A DNA stretch of 64,000 nt from Streptomyces sp. GESEQ-35 (GTDB lineage Bacteria > Actinomycetota > Actinomycetes > Streptomycetales > Streptomycetaceae). Location of the stretch: contig NZ_JAFFSX010000005.1 in assembly GCF_017948485.1 (NCBI RefSeq), positions 1-64,000 on the forward strand. Direction: 5' to 3'. Shown here piece by piece: positions 28,877-37,171 of the stretch. The translations under genes and the position numbers were made by a program. Numbering within the stretch: the first letter of the stretch is position 1; every line of letters starts with the position of its first letter. A model generated the notes under the pieces. It was given only the letters and a program-made list of their open reading frames with translations. It was not told where the DNA came from and did no database searches.

Positions 28877-29560
28877 ATGACCCGCGTGCTGGTGGTGGAG
28901 GACGACCCTCAGCTCGTCCGGGCCCTCGTAATCAACATGCAGGCACGCCAGTACGGAGTGGACGCGGCGCCCGATGGCGCCACCGCCCTCCGGCTGGCCG
29001 CCGCACGCCAGCCCGACGTCGTGATGCTCGACCTGGGACTGCCCGACATGGACGGCGTCGACGTGATCAGGGCCCTGCGCGGCTGGACCCGTGTGCCGAT
29101 ACTCGTGCTCTCCGCCCGCCAGGCGTCAGACGAGAAGGTCGCCGCGCTGGACGCGGGAGCCGACGACTACGTCACCAAGCCGTTCAGCATGGACGAGTTG
29201 ATGGCCCGGCTGCGGGCAGCGGTCCGTCGTACCGAGGACGGCCCGGCCACGTCGGAGACGACGCTGGTGGAGACGGACGGGTTCACCATCGACCTGCTCG
29301 CCAAGAAGGCCGTCCGCGGCGGGCGCGACGTGCGTCTGACACCGACCGAATGGCATCTGCTGGAGATCCTGGTCACCAACCCCGGCCGGCTCATCACGCA
29401 GAAGTACCTGCTCCAGGAGGTCTGGGGGGTGTCCCAGCGCAACAAGACCAACTACCTGCGCGTCTACATGGCCCAGTTGCGCCGCAAACTGGAAGCGGAC
29501 CCCTCGCACCCCCGTTACCTCATCACCGAACCCGGCATGGGTTACCGCTTCGAAGGATGA
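28877..29560 (+). CDS. kdpE: Response regulator KdpE
   Basis: A 227-aa OmpR/PhoB-type regulator. The receiver domain (1-118) has the phosphorylated Asp in MLDLGLPDMDG (about 53) and the Lys in DDYVTKPF (about 102); the C-terminal winged helix ends with RYLITEPGMGYRFEG, typical of KdpE. ATG 28877 has GGAAAGG 9 bases upstream. OmpR-type regulators bind direct repeats spaced about 11 bp, matching the boxes seen at five promoters of this region. The kdpD copy right after it is ruined, so its kinase is probably the one at 19091. Confidence 0.93.
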   Translation: MTRVLVVEDDPQLVRALVINMQARQYGVDAAPDGATALRLAAARQPDVVMLDLGLPDMDGVDVIRALRGWTRVPILVLSARQASDEKVAALDAGADDYVTKPFSMDELMARLRAAVRRTEDGPATSETTLVETDGFTIDLLAKKAVRGGRDVRLTPTEWHLLEILVTNPGRLITQKYLLQEVWGVSQRNKTNYLRVYMAQLRRKLEADPSHPRYLITEPGMGYRFEG

Positions 29561-29562
29561 AC

Positions 29563-29815
29563 ATGGCTCGCGGCAAGCTTCGGATCTATCTGGGTGCGGC
29601 ACCGGGTGTGGGCAAGACGTACGCGATGCTGTCCGAGGCGCACCGACGTGTGGAGCGGTGCACGGCCGTCTTCACCTCAACATCCCCGGGTCGCGCAACA
29701 CCAAGCGCAGGCAGGACGTGGAGGAACTGCTCGCGGCCGGGATCGACGTCATATCGACGGTGAACATCCAGCACCTGGAGTCGCTGGGTGCCGGACGAGG
29801 TGGTGCGGCGGCGGG
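29563..29815 (+). pseudogene. Remnant of a second kdpD
   Basis: Starting 2 bases after kdpE, the frame encodes a normal KdpD start (GKLRIYLGAAPGVGKTYAML, then SEAHRRVER) with Walker A. Then come three short pieces separated by deletions: AVFT, NIPGSRNTKR-QDVEELLAAGIDVISTVNIQ-HLESLG in another frame, and VPDEVVRR in a third. About 90% of the gene (stress-like domain, membrane spans, kinase core) is absent. It then joins a truncated universal stress protein gene on the other strand. Confidence 0.88.
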
Positions 29816-29819
29816 AGAT

Positions 29820-30072
29820 CCTGGGCGCCGTCGCCGAAGACGTCCCGCAGTGTGGCGAGCAACTGCCGGGCCGCCAGGCGCTTGACGTCCTCGGCCGGCA
29901 CGCTCGTGCCCGGCGAACGGAGGGCGGCCGGCTCCCCGCCGGGCGGTTCCCAGGCCAGCACCGGCCACAGCTCCGCGTGCCGTTGCCGGGCCTCGACGGC
30001 GGCCCGGCGCAGGGCGGTGCGGCTGCGCGGGGAGCCGTTCACGCCCACCACGATCCGGCAGGGAACAGACAT
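29820..30072 (-). pseudogene. Truncated universal stress protein
   Basis: The minus-strand frame from ATG 30072 begins with a normal Usp N-terminus (CRIVVGVNGSPRSRTALRRA) and continues about 84 residues, but the second half, including the nucleotide-binding GxxGxnS motif, is missing where the sequence meets the kdpD remnant. The two remnants abut head to tail at the same deletion junction. Confidence 0.7.
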
Positions 30073-30192
30073 GGCTTCACCGTTCTTCGCACGCAGTCCT
30101 TCAGGGGCTGCCTCCATCTCACTCCTGGCCCATCGCTCGGACCAGCCCGGACGCCGCTTCTTGGCACACCTCTGACGGCTTTCCCGAGGGCG

Positions 30193-30243
30193 TGTCAACG
30201 ACCCGTCAGCGTCCGGCCGATCGCCGTCAGTATCCCGTCATGG
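30193..30243 (+). promoter_or_regulatory. Two 11-bp direct repeats (KdpE-like boxes) upstream of SAV_915-lysA
   Basis: Pair one is TGTCAACG (30193) and CGTCAGCG (30204); pair two is CGTCAGTA (30225) and CGTCATGG (30236). The period is 11 bp and the pair offset is 32 bp, the same architecture as upstream of kdp. It lies 116 bases before the start at 30359 and also 121 bases upstream of the divergent stress-protein remnant. Confidence 0.6.
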
Positions 30244-30358
30244 AGGGTCCGGACCCCGGGGGTGACGGGCATAGCGTCGACGGTGTGCCCCGGTCCGCCT
30301 CCGCGCGTCCGGGGCGCTCCAGACGTCAGCTCAGCTCGGATCGTTCAGGAGGTATCCC

Positions 30359-30709
30359 ATGAAAGAACTCTTGTGCGGTGATGACCCGGAGCCTTCCGAT
30401 CGGTTCCCGGCCGGACCACTGTTCGTCCCGGTCCGGCCGGGTACCGCGAGGTGTGCGGCCCGGATCTTCCGCACCCCGCTCGGCGACCGTACGGCCGTCG
30501 GTTTCACGTCCGTGAGCAGGCTGACCACCGTACTCGGCGCGGACCAGGCCTGGATCAGGCTCGCCGAGCCCGCCCTGCGCGCGCTCACCGCGCCCCTCGG
30601 CGTCACCGCCGTCACGATCGACCCCCAGTTCTCCGCACCGGCTCCCGAGCCGCTCCACCGCTGGGCGCCCGAGGCCACCCTCGCGACGGCCGAAGGGACC
30701 GCACGATGA
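30359..30709 (+). CDS. SAV_915-family protein
   Basis: A 116-aa protein with the SAV_915 pattern: FVPVRPG, AARIFRTPLGDRTAVGFTSV, DQAWIRLAEPALRAL and PLGVTAVTIDPQ. This actinomycete family has an SseB-like fold and no known activity. The start has a strong AGGAGGT at 30347-30353. Its stop overlaps the start of the next gene (ATGA), so it is translationally coupled to the decarboxylase. Confidence 0.8.
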   Translation: MKELLCGDDPEPSDRFPAGPLFVPVRPGTARCAARIFRTPLGDRTAVGFTSVSRLTTVLGADQAWIRLAEPALRALTAPLGVTAVTIDPQFSAPAPEPLHRWAPEATLATAEGTAR

Positions 30710-32028
30710 CGACCCTCCACGAACCCGTACTCGCCGACCTGTCGGTGTGGCCCGCCTCCACCGCGGAGCACCGGACCGGCGACCTGGCTGTTGCCGGTGT
30801 ACCGCTCACCGAGATCGCGGACCGCTTCGGCACACCCGTGTACGTCATCGACGAGGGCGAGGTGCGCGAGCGGTGCCGTACCTACCGGCATGCCTTCCCC
30901 GACGCCGAAGTCCTGTACGCCGCCAAGGCGTTCCTGTGCCGCGCGATGGTCCACTGGACGGCCGAGGAGGGCCTGGGTCTCGACGTCTGCTCCGCCGGCG
31001 AACTGGAACTGGCGGTCACCACCGGATTCCCGCCCGTGCGGATCGTGCTGCACGGCAACGCCAAGTCCCCGCGCGATCTGGAGACCGCGCTGCGCCTGGG
31101 CGTCGGCCGCATCGTCATCGACAGCCCGTCCGAGATCGCACGGCTCGCGGCGGCCGTCGGACCGGACGGTCACCAGAAGGTCATGGTCCGGGTGGTACCC
31201 GGAATCACCGCGGGCGGCCACGCGAAGATCCGCACCGGTACCGACGACCAGAAGTTCGGCCTGTCGATCTCCGACGGCTACGCCCAGCACGCCATCGCCC
31301 GCATACTGGACCAGCCGCAGCTCGAACTCACCGGCCTGCACTGCCACTTGGGCTCGCAGATCACCAGCGTCAAGCCCTATCTGGCCGCCGTCCGCCGCAT
31401 GGTGGGCCTGATGGCCCGGCTGCACGCACAGCACGGACTCGTCCTGCGCGAACTCGACCTCGGCGGGGGCCACGGCATCGCCTACCGCCCCGGCGAGCAG
31501 GCCCTGGACATCACGGCCCTGGCCCGCAAGGTCCGTTCGGAGCTGGCCGAGGCGTGCGCGTCGGCGGGGCTCGTCGTACCCCGCCTGATCATCGAACCCG
31601 GTCGGGCCATCGCGGGCCCGGCGGGCATCGCCCTCTACCACGTCCTGTCCGTCAAGCGCAGCGGCGAGCACACGTACGTCGCCGTCGACGGCGGCATGAG
31701 CGACAACCCGCGGCCTGCCCTGTACGGAGTGCGCTACGCGCCCCGCATGGTCGGCCGGCACAGCACCGCGGCCCCGGCCCGGGTGACCGTCGTCGGCCGG
31801 CACTGCGAGGCGGGGGACATCCTCGCCGCCGATGTCCGACTCCCCGCCGACGTACGCCCCGGAGACCTCCTCGCCGTGCCCGTGGCCGGGGCCTATCACC
31901 TGTCCATGGCCTCCGGGTACAACCTGGTCGGCCGCCCGCCGCTGGTCGCCGTGGCCGCCGGGCAGGCCCGGCTCCTCGTACGCCGCGAGTCCCTGGACGA
32001 CATCCGCAGCCGGGACGTGGGGCTCTGA
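30706..32028 (+). CDS. lysA: Diaminopimelate decarboxylase
   Basis: A 440-aa PLP-dependent decarboxylase of the alanine-racemase fold that converts meso-diaminopimelate to lysine. The PLP lysine is in VLYAAKAFLC (about 71), with HGNAKS, HCHLGSQ, LGGGHGIAY, IEPGRAIAG and the C-terminal CEAGDIL and GAYHLSMAS motifs. Length is normal. It starts inside the stop of the SAV_915 gene. Streptomyces usually have another lysA next to argS and hom, so this may be a paralogue; specificity for a related substrate is possible. Confidence 0.88.
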   Translation: MTTLHEPVLADLSVWPASTAEHRTGDLAVAGVPLTEIADRFGTPVYVIDEGEVRERCRTYRHAFPDAEVLYAAKAFLCRAMVHWTAEEGLGLDVCSAGELELAVTTGFPPVRIVLHGNAKSPRDLETALRLGVGRIVIDSPSEIARLAAAVGPDGHQKVMVRVVPGITAGGHAKIRTGTDDQKFGLSISDGYAQHAIARILDQPQLELTGLHCHLGSQITSVKPYLAAVRRMVGLMARLHAQHGLVLRELDLGGGHGIAYRPGEQALDITALARKVRSELAEACASAGLVVPRLIIEPGRAIAGPAGIALYHVLSVKRSGEHTYVAVDGGMSDNPRPALYGVRYAPRMVGRHSTAAPARVTVVGRHCEAGDILAADVRLPADVRPGDLLAVPVAGAYHLSMASGYNLVGRPPLVAVAAGQARLLVRRESLDDIRSRDVGL

Positions 32029-32128
32029 GCGGCCCCACCTCACTTCACCGGGACCGCTGAACCGGGCGCCCTTCACACGTGCCCGTCCGCCGCTTACAGT
32101 GCCGCTCCGTAAGGTTCGTCGCTGTAGT

Positions 32129-32139
32129 CGAAAGTTTCG
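32129..32139. promoter_or_regulatory. CGAAAGTTTCG site upstream of the GH43 remnant
   Basis: An 11-bp palindrome with central G, the same as at 32763-32773. It resembles the CGAA-N-TTCG and GAAAnTTTC sites reported for xylan-utilisation LacI repressors of Streptomyces. It would have been the operator of the now decayed GH43 gene. Confidence 0.65.
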
Positions 32140-32162
32140 TTCGGTCCGCGGAAGGGCTCTGA

Positions 32163-32645
<483 letters not shown>

Positions 32646-32741
32646 CGCCAACGGCCCTGGACGCTCTGTTCCTTGACCGCAGATTCGCTGTGTACGAGGG
32701 GTTGCCACCCTTTGGCAGCTGTCTCTAGGGTGCGGCAACAA

Positions 32742-32773
32742 CGAAGCTTTCTGGAATTGTTCCGAAAGTTTCG
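32742..32773. promoter_or_regulatory. Paired xylan-type operators before the sugar ABC operon
   Basis: CGAAAGTTTCG at 32763-32773 matches the site at 32129 exactly. A weaker relative, CGAAGCTTTCTG, begins at 32742, so the two centres are 21 bp apart, about two helical turns. They are 50-80 bases before the start of the solute-binding protein gene, a suitable place for a LacI-type repressor. Confidence 0.7.
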
Positions 32774-32822
32774 GTCCAGCGGACAGGCGTGGACGCGCCG
32801 TCCCGTACCCAAGGAGCGGATC

Positions 32823-34115
32823 ATGGGCGACCGGGCACTGTCCCGCCGCGGCTTCCTGGCGGCCTCCGCCGCGGCCGGTCTGGGCATGACGGCACTGAGC
32901 GGCTGCGGCGGCGACTCGGACGGAGGGGCCTCGGGGACGACCACGATCGAGTGGTGGAACATCTCCACCACGCAGCCGACGAAAGACGTCTGGGCCGGGC
33001 TTGCGAAGAAGTTCGAGGCGCAGAACCCCAAGGTCAAGATAAAGATCGTCCAGTTGGAGAACGACGCCTACAAGTCGAAGATGACGGCGCTGACCGCCTC
33101 CGGAAAGCTGCCGGACATCTTCCACACCTGGGGCGGCGGCGTCCTGAAGCAGCAGGTCGACGCCGGGCTCGTCGAGGATCTGACGGACCGGACGAAGCCC
33201 TGGGCCGACGGACTGCTGCCGGTCACGAAGGAGCCGTATCTGCTCGACGACCGGGTGTACGGCGTCCCGTTCGACATGGGAATGATCGGCTTCTGGTACA
33301 ACAAGGCGCTGTTCGAGCAGGCCGGCATCAGCACGCCGCCCGCCACCTGGAGCGGCTTCCTCGACGCCGTCGGCAAGCTGAAGTCCGCCGGCATCACCCC
33401 CCTCGCCCTCGCGGGCAAGGAGACGTGGACCGGCATGTACTACTGGGCGTACCTGGCGATGCGCACCGCGGGCGCCGAAGCGCTGGAGAAGGCGGGCGAC
33501 GACAAGGACTTCACCGGCGCCGAGTTCGTCCAGGCCGGCGAGCACCTCAAGGAACTCGTCGATCTCCAGCCGTTCCAGAAGGGGTTCCTCGGCGCCGCCT
33601 ACTCCAGCCCCACCGGCCAGGCCGCCGCCGTCGGCAACGGCAAGTCGGCGATGGAACTCATGGGCCAGTGGGCGCCGGTCGTGCAGGCCGACGCCGGCAA
33701 GGGCCTCGGCGACGACCTGGGGTTCTTCCCGTTCCCGGCGGTCGAGGGCGGCAAGGGCGCCATCACCGAGGTGTTCGGCGGGGGCGGCGGACACGCCCTG
33801 CGCCAGGGCGCTCCGCAGGCCGCCGTCGACTTCCTGAAGTTCTTCGCCTCCGAGGCCACGGACCTGGAACTGGTCAAGAAAACCGGCGTCCTTCCGGTGG
33901 TGCCCGGAGCCGAGAGCGCCATCATCGACCCCAACATCAAGGCCGTACAAGCACAGTTGAAGGGGTCCACCGGTTTCCAGCTCTATCTCGACCAGGCGTA
34001 CGCGCCCGCCCTCGGCCAGGAGGTCAACGACAGTGTGGGCGCGCTGATCGCCGGTTCCAAGTCCCCTGAGCAGGTCACCGAGTCGATCACACAGACCGCG
34101 AAGGAAGAGCAGTAG
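32823..34115 (+). CDS. Sugar ABC transporter solute-binding lipoprotein, probably xylo-oligosaccharide
   Basis: A 430-aa extracellular binding protein. The signal has a twin arginine (SRRGFLA, R8-R9) and a lipobox LSGC with Cys 28, so it is probably exported folded by Tat and then lipidated. The mature part is a family-1 solute-binding fold (TTIEWWNISTTQPTKDVW, KLPDIFHTWGGG, YGVPFDMGMIGFWYN). AAGGAG at 32811-32816 is 6 bases upstream. The operon (two permeases, GH10 xylanase, LacI remnant) implies uptake of xylobiose or longer xylo-oligosaccharides, like the BxlE system; the ATPase is presumably the shared MsiK. Confidence 0.88.
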   Translation: MGDRALSRRGFLAASAAAGLGMTALSGCGGDSDGGASGTTTIEWWNISTTQPTKDVWAGLAKKFEAQNPKVKIKIVQLENDAYKSKMTALTASGKLPDIFHTWGGGVLKQQVDAGLVEDLTDRTKPWADGLLPVTKEPYLLDDRVYGVPFDMGMIGFWYNKALFEQAGISTPPATWSGFLDAVGKLKSAGITPLALAGKETWTGMYYWAYLAMRTAGAEALEKAGDDKDFTGAEFVQAGEHLKELVDLQPFQKGFLGAAYSSPTGQAAAVGNGKSAMELMGQWAPVVQADAGKGLGDDLGFFPFPAVEGGKGAITEVFGGGGGHALRQGAPQAAVDFLKFFASEATDLELVKKTGVLPVVPGAESAIIDPNIKAVQAQLKGSTGFQLYLDQAYAPALGQEVNDSVGALIAGSKSPEQVTESITQTAKEEQ

Positions 34116-34121
34116 GCCCCG

Positions 34122-35120
34122 ATGACCTCCACGTTCCTTCCGGACAAGCGGACCGGCCCCGACGTCGGCCTCCCGCCCCCGGCCACAGGCGCGGGCCGGG
34201 GGCGGACCCGGCGGCGGGTCGTCAACTGGCTCACCGCGGTCGGCTTCCAGCTGCCCGCGCTGGTGCTGTTCCTGGTGCTGGTCCTGCTGCCGATCATGTT
34301 CGCCCTGTACGCGGCCTTCTTCCGCTGGGGCGGCTTCGGCATGCCCTCCGACTACATCGGCGTCGACAACTTCACCCGGCTCTTCGACGACCCGGTCTTC
34401 CTGGGCGACCTGTGGCGCTGCCTCGTCCTGGTCGTGCTGTCGCTCGCGGTGCAGCTGCCGTTCGCGCTCGCCATGGCCGTCCTGCTCAACCAGCGGATCC
34501 GCGGCCGTGCCGTGTACCGGATGCTGTTCTTCGCGCCGTACGTGCTGTCGGAGGCGATCACCGGTGTGCTGTTCGCCATGATCTTCGCCCCGGACGACGG
34601 TCTCGCCGACCATGTCCTGGGCAGCGTGGGCCTCGACGGTCTCGGCGGAACGTGGTTCGCGGATCCCTCCACCGTCATGGCGACGCTCTTCCTCGTCATG
34701 ACCTGGAAGTACTTCGGCTTCCACATGATGCTCTACCTGGCCGGACTCCAGTCCATCCCCGCCGAGTTGACGGAGGCGGCACTCATCGACGGCGCGAGCC
34801 CCTGGCAGCGCTTCCGCAACGTCACCCTGCCGCTGCTCGCGCCCACCCTGCGCATCAGTGTCTTCCTGTCGGTCATCGGGTCGATCCAGCTGTTCGACCT
34901 GGTGTGGGTGACGACGGCGGGCGGCCCCGACCATCACTCCGAGACCATGGCCGTGACCATGTTCCAGTACGGCTTCAAGCGCTACCAGGTCGGCTATGCC
35001 AGCGCGATCAGCGTGGTCATGTTCGGCATCAGCCTCGTCTTCGCCCTCGCCTACCAGCGGTTCGTGCTCCGCCGGGACCTCGAAGGGGCGACCACGACCA
35101 TGCGGGGAGGCCAGAAGTGA
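34122..35120 (+). CDS. Sugar ABC transporter permease (first)
   Basis: A 332-aa inner-membrane permease with six membrane segments after a Pro/Arg-rich N-terminal tail, and the EAA loop ELTEAALIDGASPWQRFRNV at about 221-240 that contacts the ATPase. It starts 6 bases after the binding-protein gene and its stop overlaps the next permease start (GTGA). No ATPase gene is in the operon. Confidence 0.9.
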   Translation: MTSTFLPDKRTGPDVGLPPPATGAGRGRTRRRVVNWLTAVGFQLPALVLFLVLVLLPIMFALYAAFFRWGGFGMPSDYIGVDNFTRLFDDPVFLGDLWRCLVLVVLSLAVQLPFALAMAVLLNQRIRGRAVYRMLFFAPYVLSEAITGVLFAMIFAPDDGLADHVLGSVGLDGLGGTWFADPSTVMATLFLVMTWKYFGFHMMLYLAGLQSIPAELTEAALIDGASPWQRFRNVTLPLLAPTLRISVFLSVIGSIQLFDLVWVTTAGGPDHHSETMAVTMFQYGFKRYQVGYASAISVVMFGISLVFALAYQRFVLRRDLEGATTTMRGGQK

Positions 35121-35941
35121 AGGCACGCGCAGGGAAACTCCCGGTCCACATCGTCCTTGTCGTCGTCGGCGCGGTGATGGCCGTACCGCTGCTCTTCGCG
35201 GTCGTCTCCGGCTTCAAGTCCACGGACGAGCTGTCCCGGAACCCGATCGGGCTGCCCGACTCATGGGTGACCTCCAACTACACCGACATCCTCGGCTCGG
35301 GCGCCTTCTGGCGGATGGTCGGCAGCAGCACGTTCATCGCGATCGGCACGACCGTGCTCGTCGTCGCGGTGTCCGCGCTCGCCGCCTTCTCCTTCGCCCG
35401 GTTCGCCTTCCGCGGGCGGGAGTTGCTGTTCACGGTGTTCACGATGGGGCTGATGTTCCCCTTCGCGGTGGCGGCGCTGCCGCTGTTCCTGCTGCTGCGC
35501 TACCTGGGCCTGCTGGACAACCCGCTGGGCGTGATCCTGCCGCAGGCCGCCTTCGGACTGCCGATGACCATCATCATTCTGCGCGGCTTCTTCCGGCAGA
35601 TCCCCGGCGAGCTGGAGGAGGCGGCCACGCTCGACGGCTGTAGTCCGCTCGGGTTCTTCTGGCGGGTACTGCTGCCGATGGCGCGGCCCGCGCTCGGCAC
35701 CGTCTCCGTCCTCGCCGTCGTCACCAGCTGGAACAACTTCTTCCTGCCGCTGCTGGTGTTCACCGACTCGACGTGGTGGACGATCCCGATCGGCGTCCAG
35801 CAGTTCCAGGGCCAGTACTCCGCGGAGTACGCCAGGGTCTTCGCCTACCTGGTGCTGGCCATGGTCCCCGCTCTCGCCTTCTACTCCGTCGCCGAGCGTC
35901 AGCTCGTCGGCGGCCTCACCGCCGGCGCCACCAAGGGATGA
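35117..35941 (+). CDS. Sugar ABC transporter permease (second)
   Basis: A 274-aa permease with six membrane segments and an EAA loop (ELEEAATLDGCSPLGFFWRV). GTG 35117 lies in the stop of the first permease and is preceded by GGGGAGG at 35104-35110. It forms the heterodimeric channel with the first permease. A xylanase gene follows after 56 bases. Confidence 0.9.
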   Translation: MKARAGKLPVHIVLVVVGAVMAVPLLFAVVSGFKSTDELSRNPIGLPDSWVTSNYTDILGSGAFWRMVGSSTFIAIGTTVLVVAVSALAAFSFARFAFRGRELLFTVFTMGLMFPFAVAALPLFLLLRYLGLLDNPLGVILPQAAFGLPMTIIILRGFFRQIPGELEEAATLDGCSPLGFFWRVLLPMARPALGTVSVLAVVTSWNNFFLPLLVFTDSTWWTIPIGVQQFQGQYSAEYARVFAYLVLAMVPALAFYSVAERQLVGGLTAGATKG

Positions 35942-35997
35942 CCCGCGCCGCGCGGACGTACGGCTCACCCACACATCCGACCGTGAGGAGTCGCACC

Positions 35998-37041
35998 ATG
36001 CGCAAGACCAGCACCCGGCTCAGACTCGCAGGGGGGCTCGCAGCCCTGCTGCTGTCCGTCGGCGCCCCCGTGGCCCAGGCGGACGAGAACGAACCGCCCA
36101 CGCTCGCCGAACTCGCCCAGCGCCACGGCCGCTACTTCGGCAGCGCCACCGACAACCCCGAACTCACCGACGAGCCCTACAAGGCAGTCCTCGGCACCGA
36201 GTTCGACATGATCACCCCCGGCAACGGCATGAAGTGGTACGCCACCGAGCCCCAGCAGGGTGTCTTCGACTTCTCCCAGGGCGACGAGATCGTGAACCTC
36301 GCCCGAGCCAACCACCAGCGGGTGCGCGGCCACACCCTGGTCTGGCACAGCCAGCTGCCCGGCTGGCTCACCTCGCGCGCGTGGACGGCCGACGAGCTGA
36401 GGGCCGTACTGAAGAAGCACATCCAGACCGAAGTACGCCACTACAAGGGCAAGATCTACGCCTGGGACGTCGTCAACGAGGCGTTCAACGAGGACGGCAC
36501 CTACCGGGAGACGATCTTCTACAAGACGCTCGGCCCGGGCTATATCGCCGACGCCCTGCGCTGGGCCCACCAGGCCGACCCGAAGGCAAAGCTCTACCTC
36601 AACGACTACAACGTCGAGGGGACCGGCCCGAAGAGCGACGCCTACTACCAGCTGGTCAAGGAGCTGAAGGCCCAGGGCGTCCCGGTCCACGGCTTCGGTC
36701 TCCAGGCCCATCTCGCCCTCCAGTACGGCTATCCGGGCACCCTGGAGGACAACCTCCGCCGCTTCTCCCGGCTCGGCCTCGACACCGCGCTCACCGAGGT
36801 CGACGTGCGCATGTACGTGCCGGCGGACGACGCGAAGCTGGCAACGCAGGCCGAGTGGTACCGCGACATGACCGAGGCGTGCCTCGCGGTGCGGCGGTGC
36901 GTGGGGATCACGCTGTGGGACTACACCGACAAATACTCGTGGATCCCGGCGTTCTTCGACGGTGAGGGCGCCGCGCTGCCGTGGGACGAGCAACTGCGGC
37001 CGAAGCCGGCGTACTTCGCGATCAGGGAGGCACTCGGGTAG
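35998..37041 (+). CDS. Secreted GH10 endo-1,4-beta-xylanase
   Basis: A 347-aa extracellular enzyme that cuts the xylan backbone. It has a signal peptide (1-29, ending VAQA), then a single GH10 barrel. The acid/base Glu is in WDVVNEAFNE (E161) and the nucleophile in TALTEVDVRM (E267); GHTLVWHSQLPGW and LYLNDYN are also present. There is no carbohydrate-binding module, so it probably acts on soluble or side-chain-rich xylan. GAGGAG at 35985-35990 is 7 bases upstream. It is in line with the importer of its products, probably one transcript. Confidence 0.95.
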   Translation: MRKTSTRLRLAGGLAALLLSVGAPVAQADENEPPTLAELAQRHGRYFGSATDNPELTDEPYKAVLGTEFDMITPGNGMKWYATEPQQGVFDFSQGDEIVNLARANHQRVRGHTLVWHSQLPGWLTSRAWTADELRAVLKKHIQTEVRHYKGKIYAWDVVNEAFNEDGTYRETIFYKTLGPGYIADALRWAHQADPKAKLYLNDYNVEGTGPKSDAYYQLVKELKAQGVPVHGFGLQAHLALQYGYPGTLEDNLRRFSRLGLDTALTEVDVRMYVPADDAKLATQAEWYRDMTEACLAVRRCVGITLWDYTDKYSWIPAFFDGEGAALPWDEQLRPKPAYFAIREALG

Positions 37042-37143
37042 GGCGTGTCCGGCGGATCAGGTCGCAGGAAAGAAGCGGTGCCAGATCAGCGCTGGTGGGC
37101 GTGCCAGGCCCCGCGTCTGCGGCATGGTCCGCCGGACAGGCCC
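37041..37143. mobile_element. 103-bp element with 27-bp imperfect inverted repeats (MITE-like)
   Basis: GGGCGTGTCCGGCGGATCAG... at 37041-37067 and the inverted sequence at 37117-37143 match at 23 of 27 positions. The 49-base interior has no reading frame of note. It begins on the last base of the xylanase stop codon and separates it from the convergent LacI remnant. Length and structure fit a miniature inverted-repeat element or an insertion-sequence scar; a large terminator hairpin is the alternative. No clear target duplication is visible. Confidence 0.5.
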
Positions 37144-37171
37144 TGGCGGCGCGGGCCGTTGCGGGAGCCGC

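Noticed and set aside
29594..30381. Long plus-strand frames covering the kdpD and usp remnants
   Set aside because: They join unrelated fragments in changing frames; only short segments match KdpD, and the rest is antisense to the stress protein remnant.
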